From Arctopsyche grandis (Eukaryota > Arthropoda > Insecta > Trichoptera > Hydropsychidae), in contig NC_135355.1 in assembly GCF_051622035.1 (NCBI RefSeq), forward strand, positions 23,738,486-23,802,485: 64,000 nucleotides of DNA. Reading direction: 5' to 3'. This document shows, one piece after another, positions 46,901 to 57,172 of this stretch (position 1 is the stretch's first letter; every line of letters begins with the position of its first letter). Under the pieces are notes generated by a model. The model did no database searches and was not told the origin of the DNA. It saw only the letters and a program-made list of their open reading frames with translations. A program made the position numbers and the translations under genes.

Positions 46901-49900
46901 ATTGATGATGTCAGGGAGCCTGACATATTGACATCTGAAGTTGTAAATGCCATAAAGAAACTGAAATGTAAAAAGTCTCCTGGCAGCGATGGTATACAAG
47001 CTGAACTTCTGAAAGAGCTTGGTGAAACTGCGATAAAGGCGCTATGTAATATGTGCAACAAGATCTGGGTAAACGGAGTATGGCCGAAAGATTGGGTCAA
47101 TTCAATATTCATTCCCTTACACAAGAAAGGATCTACAAAAAAATGCGAGAATTACAGGACCTTAGCCTTAATATCGCACTCTAGTAAAGTATTGCTGTAT
47201 ATAATTAAAGATCGTTTGAGCAGTTACCTTGGATGGCAAATACCGAACGAACAAGCAGGGTTTGTAAAAGGCAAAGGGACGAGGGAACAAATACTGAATA
47301 TACGTCAACTCATTGAAAAATGTCGGGAGTTTCAAACTCCAGCCGTTCTTTGTTTTATAGACTATAAAAAAGCTTTTGACTTTGTGAACTGGGACTATCT
47401 GTGGAAAGTTCTACTGGACATGGGAGTCCCCATGCATCTTGTAAAGATAATACATAACTTGTATAATGATAACAATGCAGTAGTTCGAATCAATTCGCTA
47501 AACTCGACAAATTTTCGAGTACAACGTGGAGTAAGGCAAGGGTGTATATTATCTCCAGACCTATTTAATATATATGGAGAGTATATAATGCGTAGAGCAC
47601 TGGATGGTTGGAAGGGTGGAGTGTCCATTGGTGGTAAAAAACTATCCAATCTTCGGTATGCGGATGACACAACGCTCATAGCTAATAATCATGAAGAAAT
47701 GGCCGAACTGATCCGTCGTGTTGAGACAGAGAGTAATGTGCTTGGCCTCCAGATAAACCGCCCCAAAACAAAAATTATGATAATTGACCGTCACCAACAG
47801 CTGCAAAACAACAACTCAGCTTTAAACGGTATAGATGTGGTTGATAATTTTGTCTATCTGGGGTCACTCATATGTAACAACGGCGGCAGCGAATTGGAAA
47901 TATGGCGCCGGATTACATTAGCAAAATCGGCAATGTCACAACTAACGAAGATTTGGAAGAATAGAGCCATTACAACTGCTGTCAAAATCCGTCTCGTGAA
48001 GAGTCTCGTTTTTTCTGTCTGCCTTTATGGTGTCGAGACGTGGACCATGAAGGCGGCGGATAGACGGAGAATCGATGCCTTCGAGATGTGGTCCTGGAGA
48101 CGGCTACTGCGCGTGCCTTGGACCGACAAACGCACGAATGTGTCTATTCTTGAAGAATTGAAAATCAAGGATAGATTGTCAACAATATGCCTGAAACGTA
48201 TATTGCAGTTCTTCGGCCACATTGCACGAAGAGGTGAGGAGAGCCTGGAGCGGTTGGTTGTGGTTGGTAGCGTCGAAGGCAGAAGAGCCAGAGGCAGATC
48301 CCCCGCACGCTGGACTGACCAAGTATCTGCAGCGACGGGCGCTTCCACGGTAGCAAGTCTTCGCCTGGCCGAATTTAGAACTGAATGGAGGCAGCTGGTT
48401 GACCGCACATCATAGTCACGATCCTCAGTGATGAGGGAACCGACAGCAATATATATATCCAGAAATGTAATGTAAGGCTCTGTAGATATGTATGTATATA
48501 TGCACTAGCATATCCTTTCAAGCTTAGTTATGTACGTGACCTTTGAATTATCACGTACCTGAAAACGCCACAATAAAAAAATCATGCAATTATGTAAAAT
48601 TAAAATAGAAAGACCTAATACAGAAATCAAAATATATTGTGAATAATGAATTTAAATGTAAAATTAAGTATTTATACATTTGAAATTAAAATCGTTCAAG
48701 GAGGGGGGGGGGGGGCATAGTACCCATAGCACCCCCATTTGATTCGCCTATGTATGTATGTATATACTTATTAAAGATCGAACAGAAAATTTCTTAAAAC
48801 AATATGGACACTAACCCTCCCATCTTTTCAAACACATGATGGCAGTGAGATCGCATACATCGTCGATAAATTGAAACGGTGCGAAGAAAGGTAGACAGCC
48901 ACAGGTGGTGTGCATATTCCTCAGACGACAGCTGAGCATGCAATCGCTGAAAGAATCGACGAATTTTTTCTTGTCCGATTCGAAAAGACATCCTCGGGTC
49001 GATGGTGCCAAACTTTCAACGGCACTTGTGCTAGTTATTGAAACGGCGTCCAATGAAAGGTATACTTCTGTCCTAGGGGCTGTGGGTATTTCATAGCAAC
49101 CGCCACTGTATACATCGGGATAGTCACCAGAGTTGAAAATCAACACCTGAAAATTATAAATGTTTTATTCAGCATAGAAGGTTATCTAGAACAATGTTTC
49201 AACTACAATGCAAGTGCCGAACAATTGAAACATAAATCAAATGAAATATGTATGAAGATAAATTAATAGATAGCTTATTTAAATCTATGTATAAATAAAA
49301 TTGAATGGAGGTGAAGGTATGTATTTTTTCAGCAGTATTCGGTCCGATTCTGAAACTATAAAAAGCTGGAAGATAGTTTTATTTTATTTATTTTTATTAT
49401 ATACATATGTATATACCAGGAAGGCCTAATAGGTAAACCCCAATACGCCTTCCTGGCCAATTACAAACAATGCAGCATTTTTATTACATAAGTCGATGAA
49501 TTACGAGACACTGAAAACTTGAAATTAACGAGAAATATGTGAATTTTACTTGTACATAAATTTTATTGTACACTAGCTGAACCCGGCATGCGTTGCAATG
49601 CCAAAAATATAATGATTTTCCAGTATTTTCCTATACTTAATTTCAAATTTTGACATAAACTCTTAAGGTCCAGCTTCAGATATGTGTAATGTATGTATGG
49701 TAATATGTAATCTACCTCGACTCGGTATCCCAACTTTTTCATTTCAGATTTATATTTAATATATAATTCCTAATATACATTCTAAAAACAGGTTAGTTTC
49801 TATGACGATATATTTTCTTTTCGATTCAAATAAATTCGGTCCCGGCCCCGGGGGTACCGAAGGCTCTGGGGGTGAAGGCGGCGGAGGAGCAGGCGACGAG

Positions 49901-52059
49901 GCAGGGACGTCATTTCAGCTTTTTCTTAGGGGGTCCATTGGTCCATTGTGATATTATATTTGCGGGCTGTCGCTGAGTTGGCTGTCACCGAGTTAGCTGT
50001 CGCAGGGCCGAAATAACGCAGTGCCCACTCATCACGGTGCTGAATCATCGCGTCGTCGAGAAAAACCTATCGCCGAATCGGTCTCGTCGCCGAATTGACC
50101 GGGTCTCTTTCTAACAATTCGCTCCACAGGTCGAAACATTTCTAAGAATTTTACCCAAGGAATAACATTTTACAAAACAAAATATAACTTTTTTTCCAAA
50201 ACTAATGGGTGGCAATTGCCCCCCCTATGCCCCCCCCCCTCCCAAATGACATCCCTGCGACGAGGGCTCAGGTGCGGAGGGCGCAGGCACCGGATTCTGG
50301 TGTACATATAATTTCGAAAGAGACTTAGTATATATGTATGTTTGTTTGTTCGTGACAGTCAATTTAATTAAAAAAAACAAATGAATATTCAAATAAATTT
50401 AAATAAAATAAATCTATTCAAATAAATTTATATAAAATAAGTCTATCCAAATAAATTTAATAAAAGGTTTACTATAAGATTAGTCATGTTTAAGCGGTTT
50501 ATATTACAAATACCGAGTGAAGCTGGGTAAAACCACTAGTACTTATATAAAACACATATTCGAAAAAGTTTCACATACTGAAATACTTATTTTACGAGAT
50601 AAACATTAGCTTTTAAAAATGTTTTGTAAGAATTAATTTTGAAACGTTTTTAAAATATTTTAAAGGTCTGTTAATAGTTTAAAATCTATGAATGATTAGT
50701 GATTACAACATGTCTCGTATATTAAAGATATTATATACATGTATTCAAAAAAAATTTTTATATACAATATACAAACTCCTGTTTAAGGAGACAAAAAGTT
50801 GAGAAAACGAGTCTCGAGATATGTAAGTTGGTACAATGGACCAAGCGCACCTTATAATAATATAATATATGAATATATGTACACTAAATCCAGCATTCGG
50901 CACACTCGTATACAGATAATCTTCAAGCATTGGATTCAACAATACAGATAGGCCACGATCTTGTCCAGACATTGCCATTAATTTTGGTCCTTTATCAACA
51001 GTCAAATTACTGAAATTATTGATTTACTCACCTTAATTTTATAAATTTTGTTGTGTTAAATATATATTATTATTATAAGTTAAATAATTTAAATACGTTA
51101 GAAATGCGTCGCCTATTCTTCCATAATTAAAAATACAACAGAAACCTTCCATAGTTTTGCGCATTGTGAAAATTTGCGAACATTCTCTTGTAACACCTCG
51201 CCATATACAACGAATCAATATTTCATCGCAACTGGGCGCCAGCTAAAATATAATTTATTTTTATTTTAATAAAGCAATTTATAAAAATTGCACGAACTGC
51301 CGTACATCTCTCATCAGTGTCTCCAGGTTATAAGGTTCGAGGATGCCGTGAAGCGTTTCCATTTCATCATCTTCAGGCATCTCCAAATCTAAAGCGAGAC
51401 CCAAGAAACTCAGCAACTCAACTAATTTTTCTACGTCATACGGCAGGGACTTGTTGGCAATTCTGAAATGGAAACATGATTGAATATGTACACACATCAT
51501 TGAATTGTTCATAGTAGGTAGTTTAGTTAGATTGCGAGCTTTTACAGCGACTCGGCTAGTTTTGTTGCTTTGGCACGACTTATTTTATTGTAGGGGCATA
51601 TTGCTACAGCAGGATGAGGTACAGTAGAAAGAGACACGTCAGTTGGGGCACGTGTTGTAGCCACAGGGGCTAAAATGGCTCCATTTCCGGCTACCCACAG
51701 TAGCCAAAGTGCTACTCCAGTTGCTACAGCATGTACTATGCGCCACATCCATCTGAATACAAGTAAAAAAATATTTAGTTTGATATGTAACACCTAGTTT
51801 TTGTATGAATTTTTAATAGGAGTTTAATTTAGACATACCTTTCCCAATTTTCCATGGTGTCGTCGACGATATATTGATAACAGTTAATCGAAGAATTTTC
51901 GAAATATTCCTTACCGGTCTTTTTGAATCTACCCCAACACACGCCAACGAATGTCTTCAATTTTTCAAACGAATTTAAGGCAAACTTTTTAATTTTGAAA
52001 TTATTTGGGAGCAATCCTCCATTCTCACCTCCCATAACAATATTTTTTCGTCTGTTCAT
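42262..52059 (-). CDS. Pickpocket-type DEG/ENaC channel subunit with altered gating motif (556 aa, 9 exons)
   Basis: Exons: 52059-51839, 51752-51546, 51462-51294, 51242-51097, 51009-50883, 49146-48816, 42959-42764, 42690-42584, 42428-42262. The total is 1671 nt, exactly 557 codons, with GT/AG borders throughout. Features of a two-pass channel: TM1 about 75-97 ([19 protein letters not shown]), [37 protein letters not shown], and a Cys-rich domain with [20 protein letters not shown] and [15 protein letters not shown]2 carries the selectivity motif GGS (513-515) in [18 protein letters not shown]. The N-terminal segment that normally reads His-Gly is Asn59-Cys60 here ([10 protein letters not shown]), a striking loss of a gating residue. 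The 5.9-kb intron 6 holds a SINE and a full-length RTE LINE, and intron 5 holds Helitrons and a hAT MITE. The gene is a tandem paralogue of the gene beginning at 41994. Confidence 0.92.
43140..43400. repeat. G-rich repeat fragment
   Basis: A poly-G run (43165-43180) followed by GGTAAAATTTCCTGGGGTCC and, near 43365-43385, CCGGGGAATTTTCTCCCGGC. It is similar in character to the repeat at 3612-3720. The 76-codon frame at 43683-43453 shows no channel homology. Confidence 0.35.
43860..44374 (-). mobile_element. tRNA-derived SINE with expanded (TA)n tail
   Basis: On the minus strand the head reads GCCAGCAGCATAGCTCGGTC (A-box-like TAGCTCGGTCG, 44363-44353). It is followed by a B box GGGTTCGATCCC (44322-44311), the two internal RNA polymerase III promoter elements. 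The body continues to GCGCATTAAGGC and CCTTCCTGGTATATA. It ends in a ~60-base AT dinucleotide run (43865-43926) that I read as its expanded 3' tail. A 5'-truncated copy is at 49395-49572. Confidence 0.8.
44423..48454 (+). mobile_element. Full-length RTE-clade LINE, copy 1
   Basis: A 4.03-kb element flanked by ATATCCAGAAATGT direct repeats (44409-44422 and 48455-48468). It has a 0.9-kb 5' region with two 37-bp tandem units (44781-44854), one long ORF (45326-48415) and a very short 3' UTR ending CGACAGCAAT plus an AT microsatellite tail. It lies in intron 6 of a ppk gene, antisense to it. A near-identical copy is at 59735-63767. Confidence 0.93.
45326..48415 (+). CDS. RTE endonuclease-reverse transcriptase, intact (1029 aa)
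   Basis: One ORF encodes the apurinic-like endonuclease and the reverse transcriptase used for target-primed retrotransposition. Endonuclease landmarks: TWNVRG at 91-96, Glu122 in ISETHW, Asp228 and Asn230 in GDFNAKVG, and SDH at 321-323. RT landmarks: SPGSDGI (551-557), Asp679 in [19 protein letters not shown] (737-744) and YADD (778-781). The C-terminus has the [20 protein letters not shown] segment and a GRSPARW motif typical of RTE/BovB-like proteins. All catalytic residues I can check are present and there is no stop. It differs from copy 2 at only four residues (for example Cys850 and Trp860 here against Ser and Arg there). Arg860 of copy 2 looks ancestral. Confidence 0.96.
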   Translation: MGSSSASIRCQNIYCAVEGSGNPLQYSPKITMMYKNKSVKKSDSPADTRRLRGSRSHGVKLATGHMHVTHQASCGKYATGETLRNKSKIGTWNVRGLLNPGKTLVVEKEMYSHGLDILGISETHWKNNGHYKTSNGNTIYFSGNQDSSHSGVAVILASKLTSALIGYNPISDRLIHLKLNTHPYKLNILQIYAPTADAEDIKINAFYASLLDTLSNISNKEMTIILGDFNAKVGNNSNIDNIVGKYGLGIQNERGEKLISFCIENKMSIMNTWFQHHPRRLYTWISPGDRHRNQIDYVLINSRWKSSIHNVKTYPGADCGSDHNLLVAKFRLKLKMIKRHQNKAIKLTNDDVINFGNVIREKDAEFQINPNVDVEESWKIFKDLIIRYARKHQTPQNEHRKSFISDSTWVKIKERKRLKQTGITSTEYLERYAILHKDIQRSCRRDKAKYINDICEEIEKHALKNQARDIFHKVKIVTQKFSPKTWTIDDQFGNTLTDIDVILNRWKEYCSELYSGSSSTSIVSLIDDVREPDILTSEVVNAIKKLKCKKSPGSDGIQAELLKELGETAIKALCNMCNKIWVNGVWPKDWVNSIFIPLHKKGSTKKCENYRTLALISHSSKVLLYIIKDRLSSYLGWQIPNEQAGFVKGKGTREQILNIRQLIEKCREFQTPAVLCFIDYKKAFDFVNWDYLWKVLLDMGVPMHLVKIIHNLYNDNNAVVRINSLNSTNFRVQRGVRQGCILSPDLFNIYGEYIMRRALDGWKGGVSIGGKKLSNLRYADDTTLIANNHEEMAELIRRVETESNVLGLQINRPKTKIMIIDRHQQLQNNNSALNGIDVVDNFVYLGSLICNNGGSELEIWRRITLAKSAMSQLTKIWKNRAITTAVKIRLVKSLVFSVCLYGVETWTMKAADRRRIDAFEMWSWRRLLRVPWTDKRTNVSILEELKIKDRLSTICLKRILQFFGHIARRGEESLERLVVVGSVEGRRARGRSPARWTDQVSAATGASTVASLRLAEFRTEWRQLVDRTS
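49395..49572 (-). mobile_element. 5'-truncated SINE copy
   Basis: Matches the body and 3' end of the SINE at 43930-44110 (CCAGGAAGGCC...CGCCTTCCTGGCCAATTACA and the ACGAGACACTGAAAA segment). The tRNA-like head is missing. It directly abuts a Helitron 3' end at 49573. Confidence 0.75.
49573..49800 (-). mobile_element. Helitron 3' end (minus strand)
   Basis: The minus strand reads GGCATTGCAACGCATGCC, GGGTTCAG, CTAG (49576-49573), then T: the same 3' end as at 28680 and 40624. The 5' limit is not clear. Confidence 0.55.
49800..50539 (+). mobile_element. Helitron with GC-rich interior, interrupted by a hAT MITE
   Basis: The 3' end is TACCGAGTGAAGCTGGGTAA, ACCA, CTAG (50536-50539), then T. The interior (GGCGGCGGAGGAGC, GCAGGCACCGGATTCTGG, TACATATAATTTCGAAAGAG) matches the complete element at 52851-53255. 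Its left boundary is approximate. Confidence 0.65.
49902..50257 (+). mobile_element. 356-bp hAT MITE with perfect 8-bp target duplication
   Basis: Termini CAGGGACGTCATTT and AAATGACATCCCTG are flanked by CGACGAGG at 49894-49901 and 50258-50265. It is nested in the GC-rich part of a Helitron, which in turn lies in a ppk intron. There is no coding capacity. Confidence 0.92.
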
Positions 52060-52850
52060 CTTGGGTATATTATTAGATTTGAAATAAAATAAATCAAATT
52101 ATTTTAAAAATTAAATTTATACGAAAACATTCCAATGTGTCGACGGAATTGAAATGAATCGTTATATTTGTGAACATTTCAGTAGTGTAGTGAAAATCAA
52201 TATTTATGATTGTATTCAAAATTTATGAGAAAGCTTTACGAATTGTACCGGATATCCGGCACAAGCAACTTTTATGTGTATGTAGATGAGTTTTAATACT
52301 ATAAAGTATATTTATACTCGGGATAAACATCTCATAAATAAAATGTTAAATTATCGGGTAGTGCAAACGATGTTCTTTAATATTCATACTGTCACGTTCC
52401 AGGGGTAGTTAATCGTTTAAAAAAGTTTATTAGGATGATGACGATTCAGCCAACATTCCAATCAATATTTATTTTTTTTATTTTGTATACATAAGTTATG
52501 AAAAATACTAAGGGTGCGGCTTACATAGCCGATTCAATGATTTTAATGTTTTTCCAATCACAAATATTTTATCTTATCGCAATTTTATAGTTTTGTTATT
52601 CCCATGTATGACCGTGTGAACATTCCAAATTAGATTGAAAACTCAGTATGGGTATAGTACGTAATAATACATATATGTAGTATATACATACATATGTATG
52701 TATGCACACATGTATATGAATTCAATTTTAATACCGATTGAAGTCGACATATAAAAATGGTAATAACACAGTATTTTATTGGTGATCAGACAACTGAACG
52801 CACTATTTTATTAGTATTACTATTTCAAACTTTTTGTGGGTTATGTTTAA
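52060..52850. other. 5' flank of the ppk gene pair
   Basis: No transposon recognised in the first ~600 bases upstream of the ATG at 52059. The promoter should lie here, but no clear core element is recognisable by eye. A microsatellite lies at 52675-52705. Confidence 0.35.
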
Positions 52851-53255
52851 TCTAATATATAATTTGGAAAGAGACTTTGTATATATTTATGTATGTATGA
52901 TTCGTTCGTTGGTTCGTAGATTTTTTTTTCGATTAATAGGCGCCGATTTGATTTTTTTCGATTCAAAGGATTTGAAGGCGCCCCGGGAGCGAGGGCGCTG
53001 AGGGCGAAGCCCTAGGGGGCTCAGCCGCGGGGGTGCAGGCGCCGGATTCTGGTATACATATAATTTCGAAAGAGACTATATATGTTTGTTTGTTCGTGAC
53101 AGTCAATTTAATAAAAAAAAAGCAAATGAGTATTCAAATAAATTTATATAAAATAAAACTATTCAAATAAAATGAATAAAATGTTCAATATTAGATTAGT
53201 CATGTTTAAGTGGTTTATATTACAAATACCGAGCGAAGCCAGGTATTACAGCTAG
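52851..53255 (+). mobile_element. Complete short Helitron, 405 bp
   Basis: Starts TCTAATATATAATTTGGAAA after A. Ends ACCGAGCGAAGCCAGGTATT, ACAG, CTAG (53252-53255), then T. The GC-rich middle (GGCGCCCCGGGAGCGAGGGC) is followed at about 53050 by a second 5'-like segment (ATACATATAATTTCGAAAGA). It therefore looks like one Helitron head joined to another nearly whole copy. Confidence 0.85.
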
Positions 53256-54110
53256 TAGACTATAAGTTCACATGTCGAAGTGTGATCTTATGTGTTGAAC
53301 AGTCATGTGTTCAGTTGTCATAGAACCATTTTTTATTATATTTTATTAAGTCAACGAAGATGAATCAAAAGATACCGTCATACGTACTTACGACAAGTGG
53401 ATGTACTAATGTACGTAGGTACGATTTAATTGGACACTGTTCTGGCGCACGTTGTCCAAGTTGTGCAACAGAATTCGAGGACAATGGGTTGTTAAATTAC
53501 TATAGTAGTTACATATGTACATATGTATGTGTATCAGAAGCTCAACACTCACGCTGCATTGCGTTGGCCAATGCAAGGCAATAGAAAATGGTGAATCTTC
53601 GACGAATGGAAGCGCAACCATAACAATCTTGACCCTGTTACGTGACTTGTGCGTAACAACATTTTGATCGGAGCACCTATATACATACGTATGTATGTAT
53701 GTAGCATTCGAATGTATGGGGTCAAATTGAGTTTTATACATTTTAAGCTATTTATAAATAAATTTCTTAATCACGATTTTCAAATTTCAACATTGGGGAT
53801 TAAAAATAATTTCCACTAATTTTATGTACATACATACATATATGTGTGTACAATACAGAAATTTTCAAATAAATCATCCTCTAAAAATTCGATTTGTGTT
53901 CATGACTATTGCAAATAAAATTTTGGTGACGTGACAACATAAGGTGATACCGGCTAGTCACTCCATTCTAAAACTTTATCAAGCAGAAACTAATCTACAT
54001 ACTTACATGTATTTGTATGTACAATGTCATTTACGACTAGTCAGTACGAATCGATAACTTAAATTTATACCCAATTACTATGTAAGTACATACATACATA
54101 CATACATATC
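53256..54110. other. AT-rich intergenic DNA
   Basis: Only microsatellite-rich, non-coding sequence recognised. Confidence 0.45.
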
Positions 54111-54111
54111 A

Positions 54112-54230
54112 GTGGTGTGTCGTAGAAATCTCTTCGTTTTTATCGCACAGCCTTGCTTACGTATGCGCGAGCAGGATACAAGGGGACTCAGTGACGTCAT
54201 ACAGAGTCCCGTCGGTACATAATATAAGCA
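54112..54230 (+). mobile_element. hAT-like terminal fragment
   Basis: CAGTGGTGTGTCGTAGAAAT is a hAT-like end. The following ATGCGCGAGCAGGATACAAG matches, reversed, 39600-39690. No partner end found. Confidence 0.4.
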
Positions 54231-56090
54231 TTCTTATGAGCCTCCATGTTTTCGACTTACACGAGAATAACAATTTTAAAATACGAGTATACATAACGAT
54301 AATCTAACTTTGATTAGAAGATGATGCTCCAAATTTCAATAGAAGATAAAATTGCCCAATCTCTCAATATTAATGTCTTGCGGACAAATTTAAAAGCCGA
54401 TAAAAACCAAAAAGCCAAACAATAAAATAATAAACAGGTGAATTCATTTTACTTAAAGTTGAAAACTTTTGTAATTTTCAACTTTTTTAATTTTTATAAT
54501 TTTACAAAATTTTGTTAGTTCCATGCTTAAATTTTATTTTTTTATGTATTTGAATATTTTTTTTAGCCTTACACATAAGCGCATTACATCCGCGAGCCGG
54601 CATTATGTATACAATTAAAAGAAGTAAATAAATATTATTTTTTGAAATTTTAAAATATCTTTGATGTCTTAATAATTACATTGTTTCACATGTGTACTAA
54701 CATTTTGAAAGAAAGTTATTGTCAAATATACGTAATATGGAATTTTATGGGATATGGACATACTTTAGAGTTCGAACTGAAGTAAATAAATTTGTGTATG
54801 TACATACATAGTAAATACTTGCGTATAAACACTTGCAAAATATTCTATTGCAAAAAAAGTAAAACAAAACAGTCAAACTGTGCAGCTAATTTCCAATGAA
54901 AAAGTCAAACGTAAGCTCGATTAAAACCATGTCAAGTTTGAAAATTTCGCCTCATCGAACATAATTTTAGTTAAATAACCCAACAGATTCAAAATAGAAT
55001 TTACCTTGACCCAAACCGATTACTTCTGTTTACCGTTTTCAAGGTATTGACTCATCCAATACTTTCGACGTCAAATTGCATTCTATTGATGAACCTTGGA
55101 ATTTCATCTTATCGCGAATTTTAAGTTATTTTAATGTATTCGAATTGTTTTTTTATATAATTTATTTATATTAGTGGGATATTTGTTGATCTGGGGCATT
55201 GATCTATTGATCTTTCATGCCAATACCTAGTTTGCACGACGTGGACGTGTGATTCCATGGAAATGCAGCATGACATTATTTTGACCTATAATAAATTCTT
55301 ATATCATATAATCAAATTTCAATTCACTACATAATAATAATGATAATTTACTTATTTAGACCACTATCTAAATTTACAGTTTTTTAATTAGAACCAGCAG
55401 TTTTTTTATACTACCTCTCAGTAGGTACTCTGTCTATGAAAGTTTTACGGTTTGTTTTTACAACTTTGGGATACATATATTACATACAGGGTCATTTATT
55501 CGAATCAATCAAATTCGTGATAGGAGGAGAAGTGAAAACAGCTTGACTTACTGCAAAGGCAATATGTAAGAATAATAATAGTAATAATCATTATCGAAAG
55601 TTATCGAAATTGATGAGTAGACGAGTGCTTTGTAAGATGACGACAATATATGTATGTACTTAACGCGTGATGATTGCATCAAAGTATGTACATATGTGCA
55701 TATAATATGTATGTAATTTGTTTTTGGACTTTTGATCACGTAAAGTGTGTTGCAACTTTATTATTTAATTGTATTTGATCCGTTGATTTTCCTATTTTCT
55801 AATTTAAAACTAAGAGTTTGATCGCGCAAGGTTCGAGTTACGATCTACAATAAGGTCAACTGATATTCGAACCTTTGCTAATTGAAATCAGGGGTCTCAA
55901 ACCTTTCAGAACGAGGGCCAACTAGAAATATTTTAAAATTTAGTATACAGTCAGGCCAAATTTCACAGTTTATATTTTATACTTATGTATGTTTATATGT
56001 ATGTATGTACATATGTATATACCAGAAAGGCTTATAAGTCATCCGCTGTAAGAAGAGACTTAGGTAAAAAGTTAGTACATATGTACATGC
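54231..56090. other. AT-rich intergenic DNA
   Basis: No gene recognised. A 20-25 base echo of the SINE 3' end (TATACCAGAAAGGC) lies at about 56018-56031, just inside this stretch. Confidence 0.4.
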
Positions 56091-56289
56091 TATCTCTTTC
56101 AGCGCCTCTCGACCAATAGCATTTCATATAGAAAATAAAAAAATTGGACGTACGAAATGCTATTGGTCGAGATGGTGTGAAAAGGACAGATTTTCACAGT
56201 TTTAGTTCAGGTTTTAGTTCACAATATCCTAAAGGGAAAGAAATTTCCCAAATAAAAAAAGACATAATATTTCGAATCATCAATTGTTG

Positions 56290-56720
56290 TATGGAACAAC
56301 TGGGTCTACGTGACGAGACAGAATGTTAAATTACAGAAAACAAAAATATCGGAAGGCAAAGATCGAAAATCGAAAGATCTTAAGTCGAAAGATAAAAAAA
56401 AAATGGTGCATGGTAAACGGTACATACTCACGTACATACTCACTTAATTTGCGCGAGCAGGATACAACAGGAACAAGAGGAACAGGCTTTTCCTCCCGTA
56501 TTAATGTGCGCGCGCAGAATACGGGAGGAAAAGCATGTTCCTCTTGTTCCTATTGTATCCTGCTCGCGCAAATTAATTGAGTATGTACCGTTTACCATGC
56601 ACCATTTTTTTTGATCTTTCGACTTAAGATCTTTCGATTTTCGATCTTTGCCTTCCGATATTTGCGTTATCTGTAATTTAACATTCTGTCAAGTCACGGA
56701 GACCAGGAACAACTATGTAA
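56290..56720. repeat. Foldback element A, ~420 bp
   Basis: A near-perfect palindrome. TATCGGAAGGCAAAGATCGA, an AAGATCTTAAGTCGAAAGAT block, ACGGTACATACTC, GCGCGAGCAGGATACAA and CCTCCCGTATT on the left are all mirrored on the right. The axis is in GTGCGCGCGCAG near 56508. The outer arms include CAGAATGTTAAATTACAG and its complement. A smaller inverted repeat (CTCGACCAATAGCATTTC) lies just left at 56107-56170. Confidence 0.9.
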
Positions 56721-56825
56721 GTCGTCTGTAAAATTTGGCAATTTATAAAAAGGTACGACTGATCTAGATTTAGATAATGGGTATCGCCGGTCTTGGAGGC
56801 TTAAGGTTTCTGAAAAACGGGTCTA

Positions 56826-57172
56826 CCCCACGGGATCGAATTAGAAATGCACGAAAAACCAAATATCGGAAGGCAAAGATCGAAAATCGAAAGATCTTAA
56901 CTCGAAAGATAAAAAAAAGGGTGCATGGTAAACGGTACATAATCACGTACATCCTCACTTAATTTTCGCGAGCAGGATACAACAGGAAAGAGAGGAACAT
57001 GCTTTTCCTCCCGTATTAATGTGCGCGCGCAGAATAAGTGAGTACGTACGGTTTATCATGCACCCTTTTTTTTGATCTTTCGACTTAAGATCTTTCGATT
57101 TTCGATCTTTACTTTCCAATATTTGGTTTTTCGTGCATTTCTAATTCGATCCCGTGAGGTGCACCCCTGAAA
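56826..57172. repeat. Foldback element B, ~345 bp
   Basis: The inner arms are nearly identical to foldback A (GGAAGGCAAAGATCGAAAAT, GTGCATGGTAAACGGTACAT). The outer arms are different and again palindromic (GGGATCGAATTAGAAATGCA and its complement). Near the axis one side is shortened compared with A. Confidence 0.88.
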
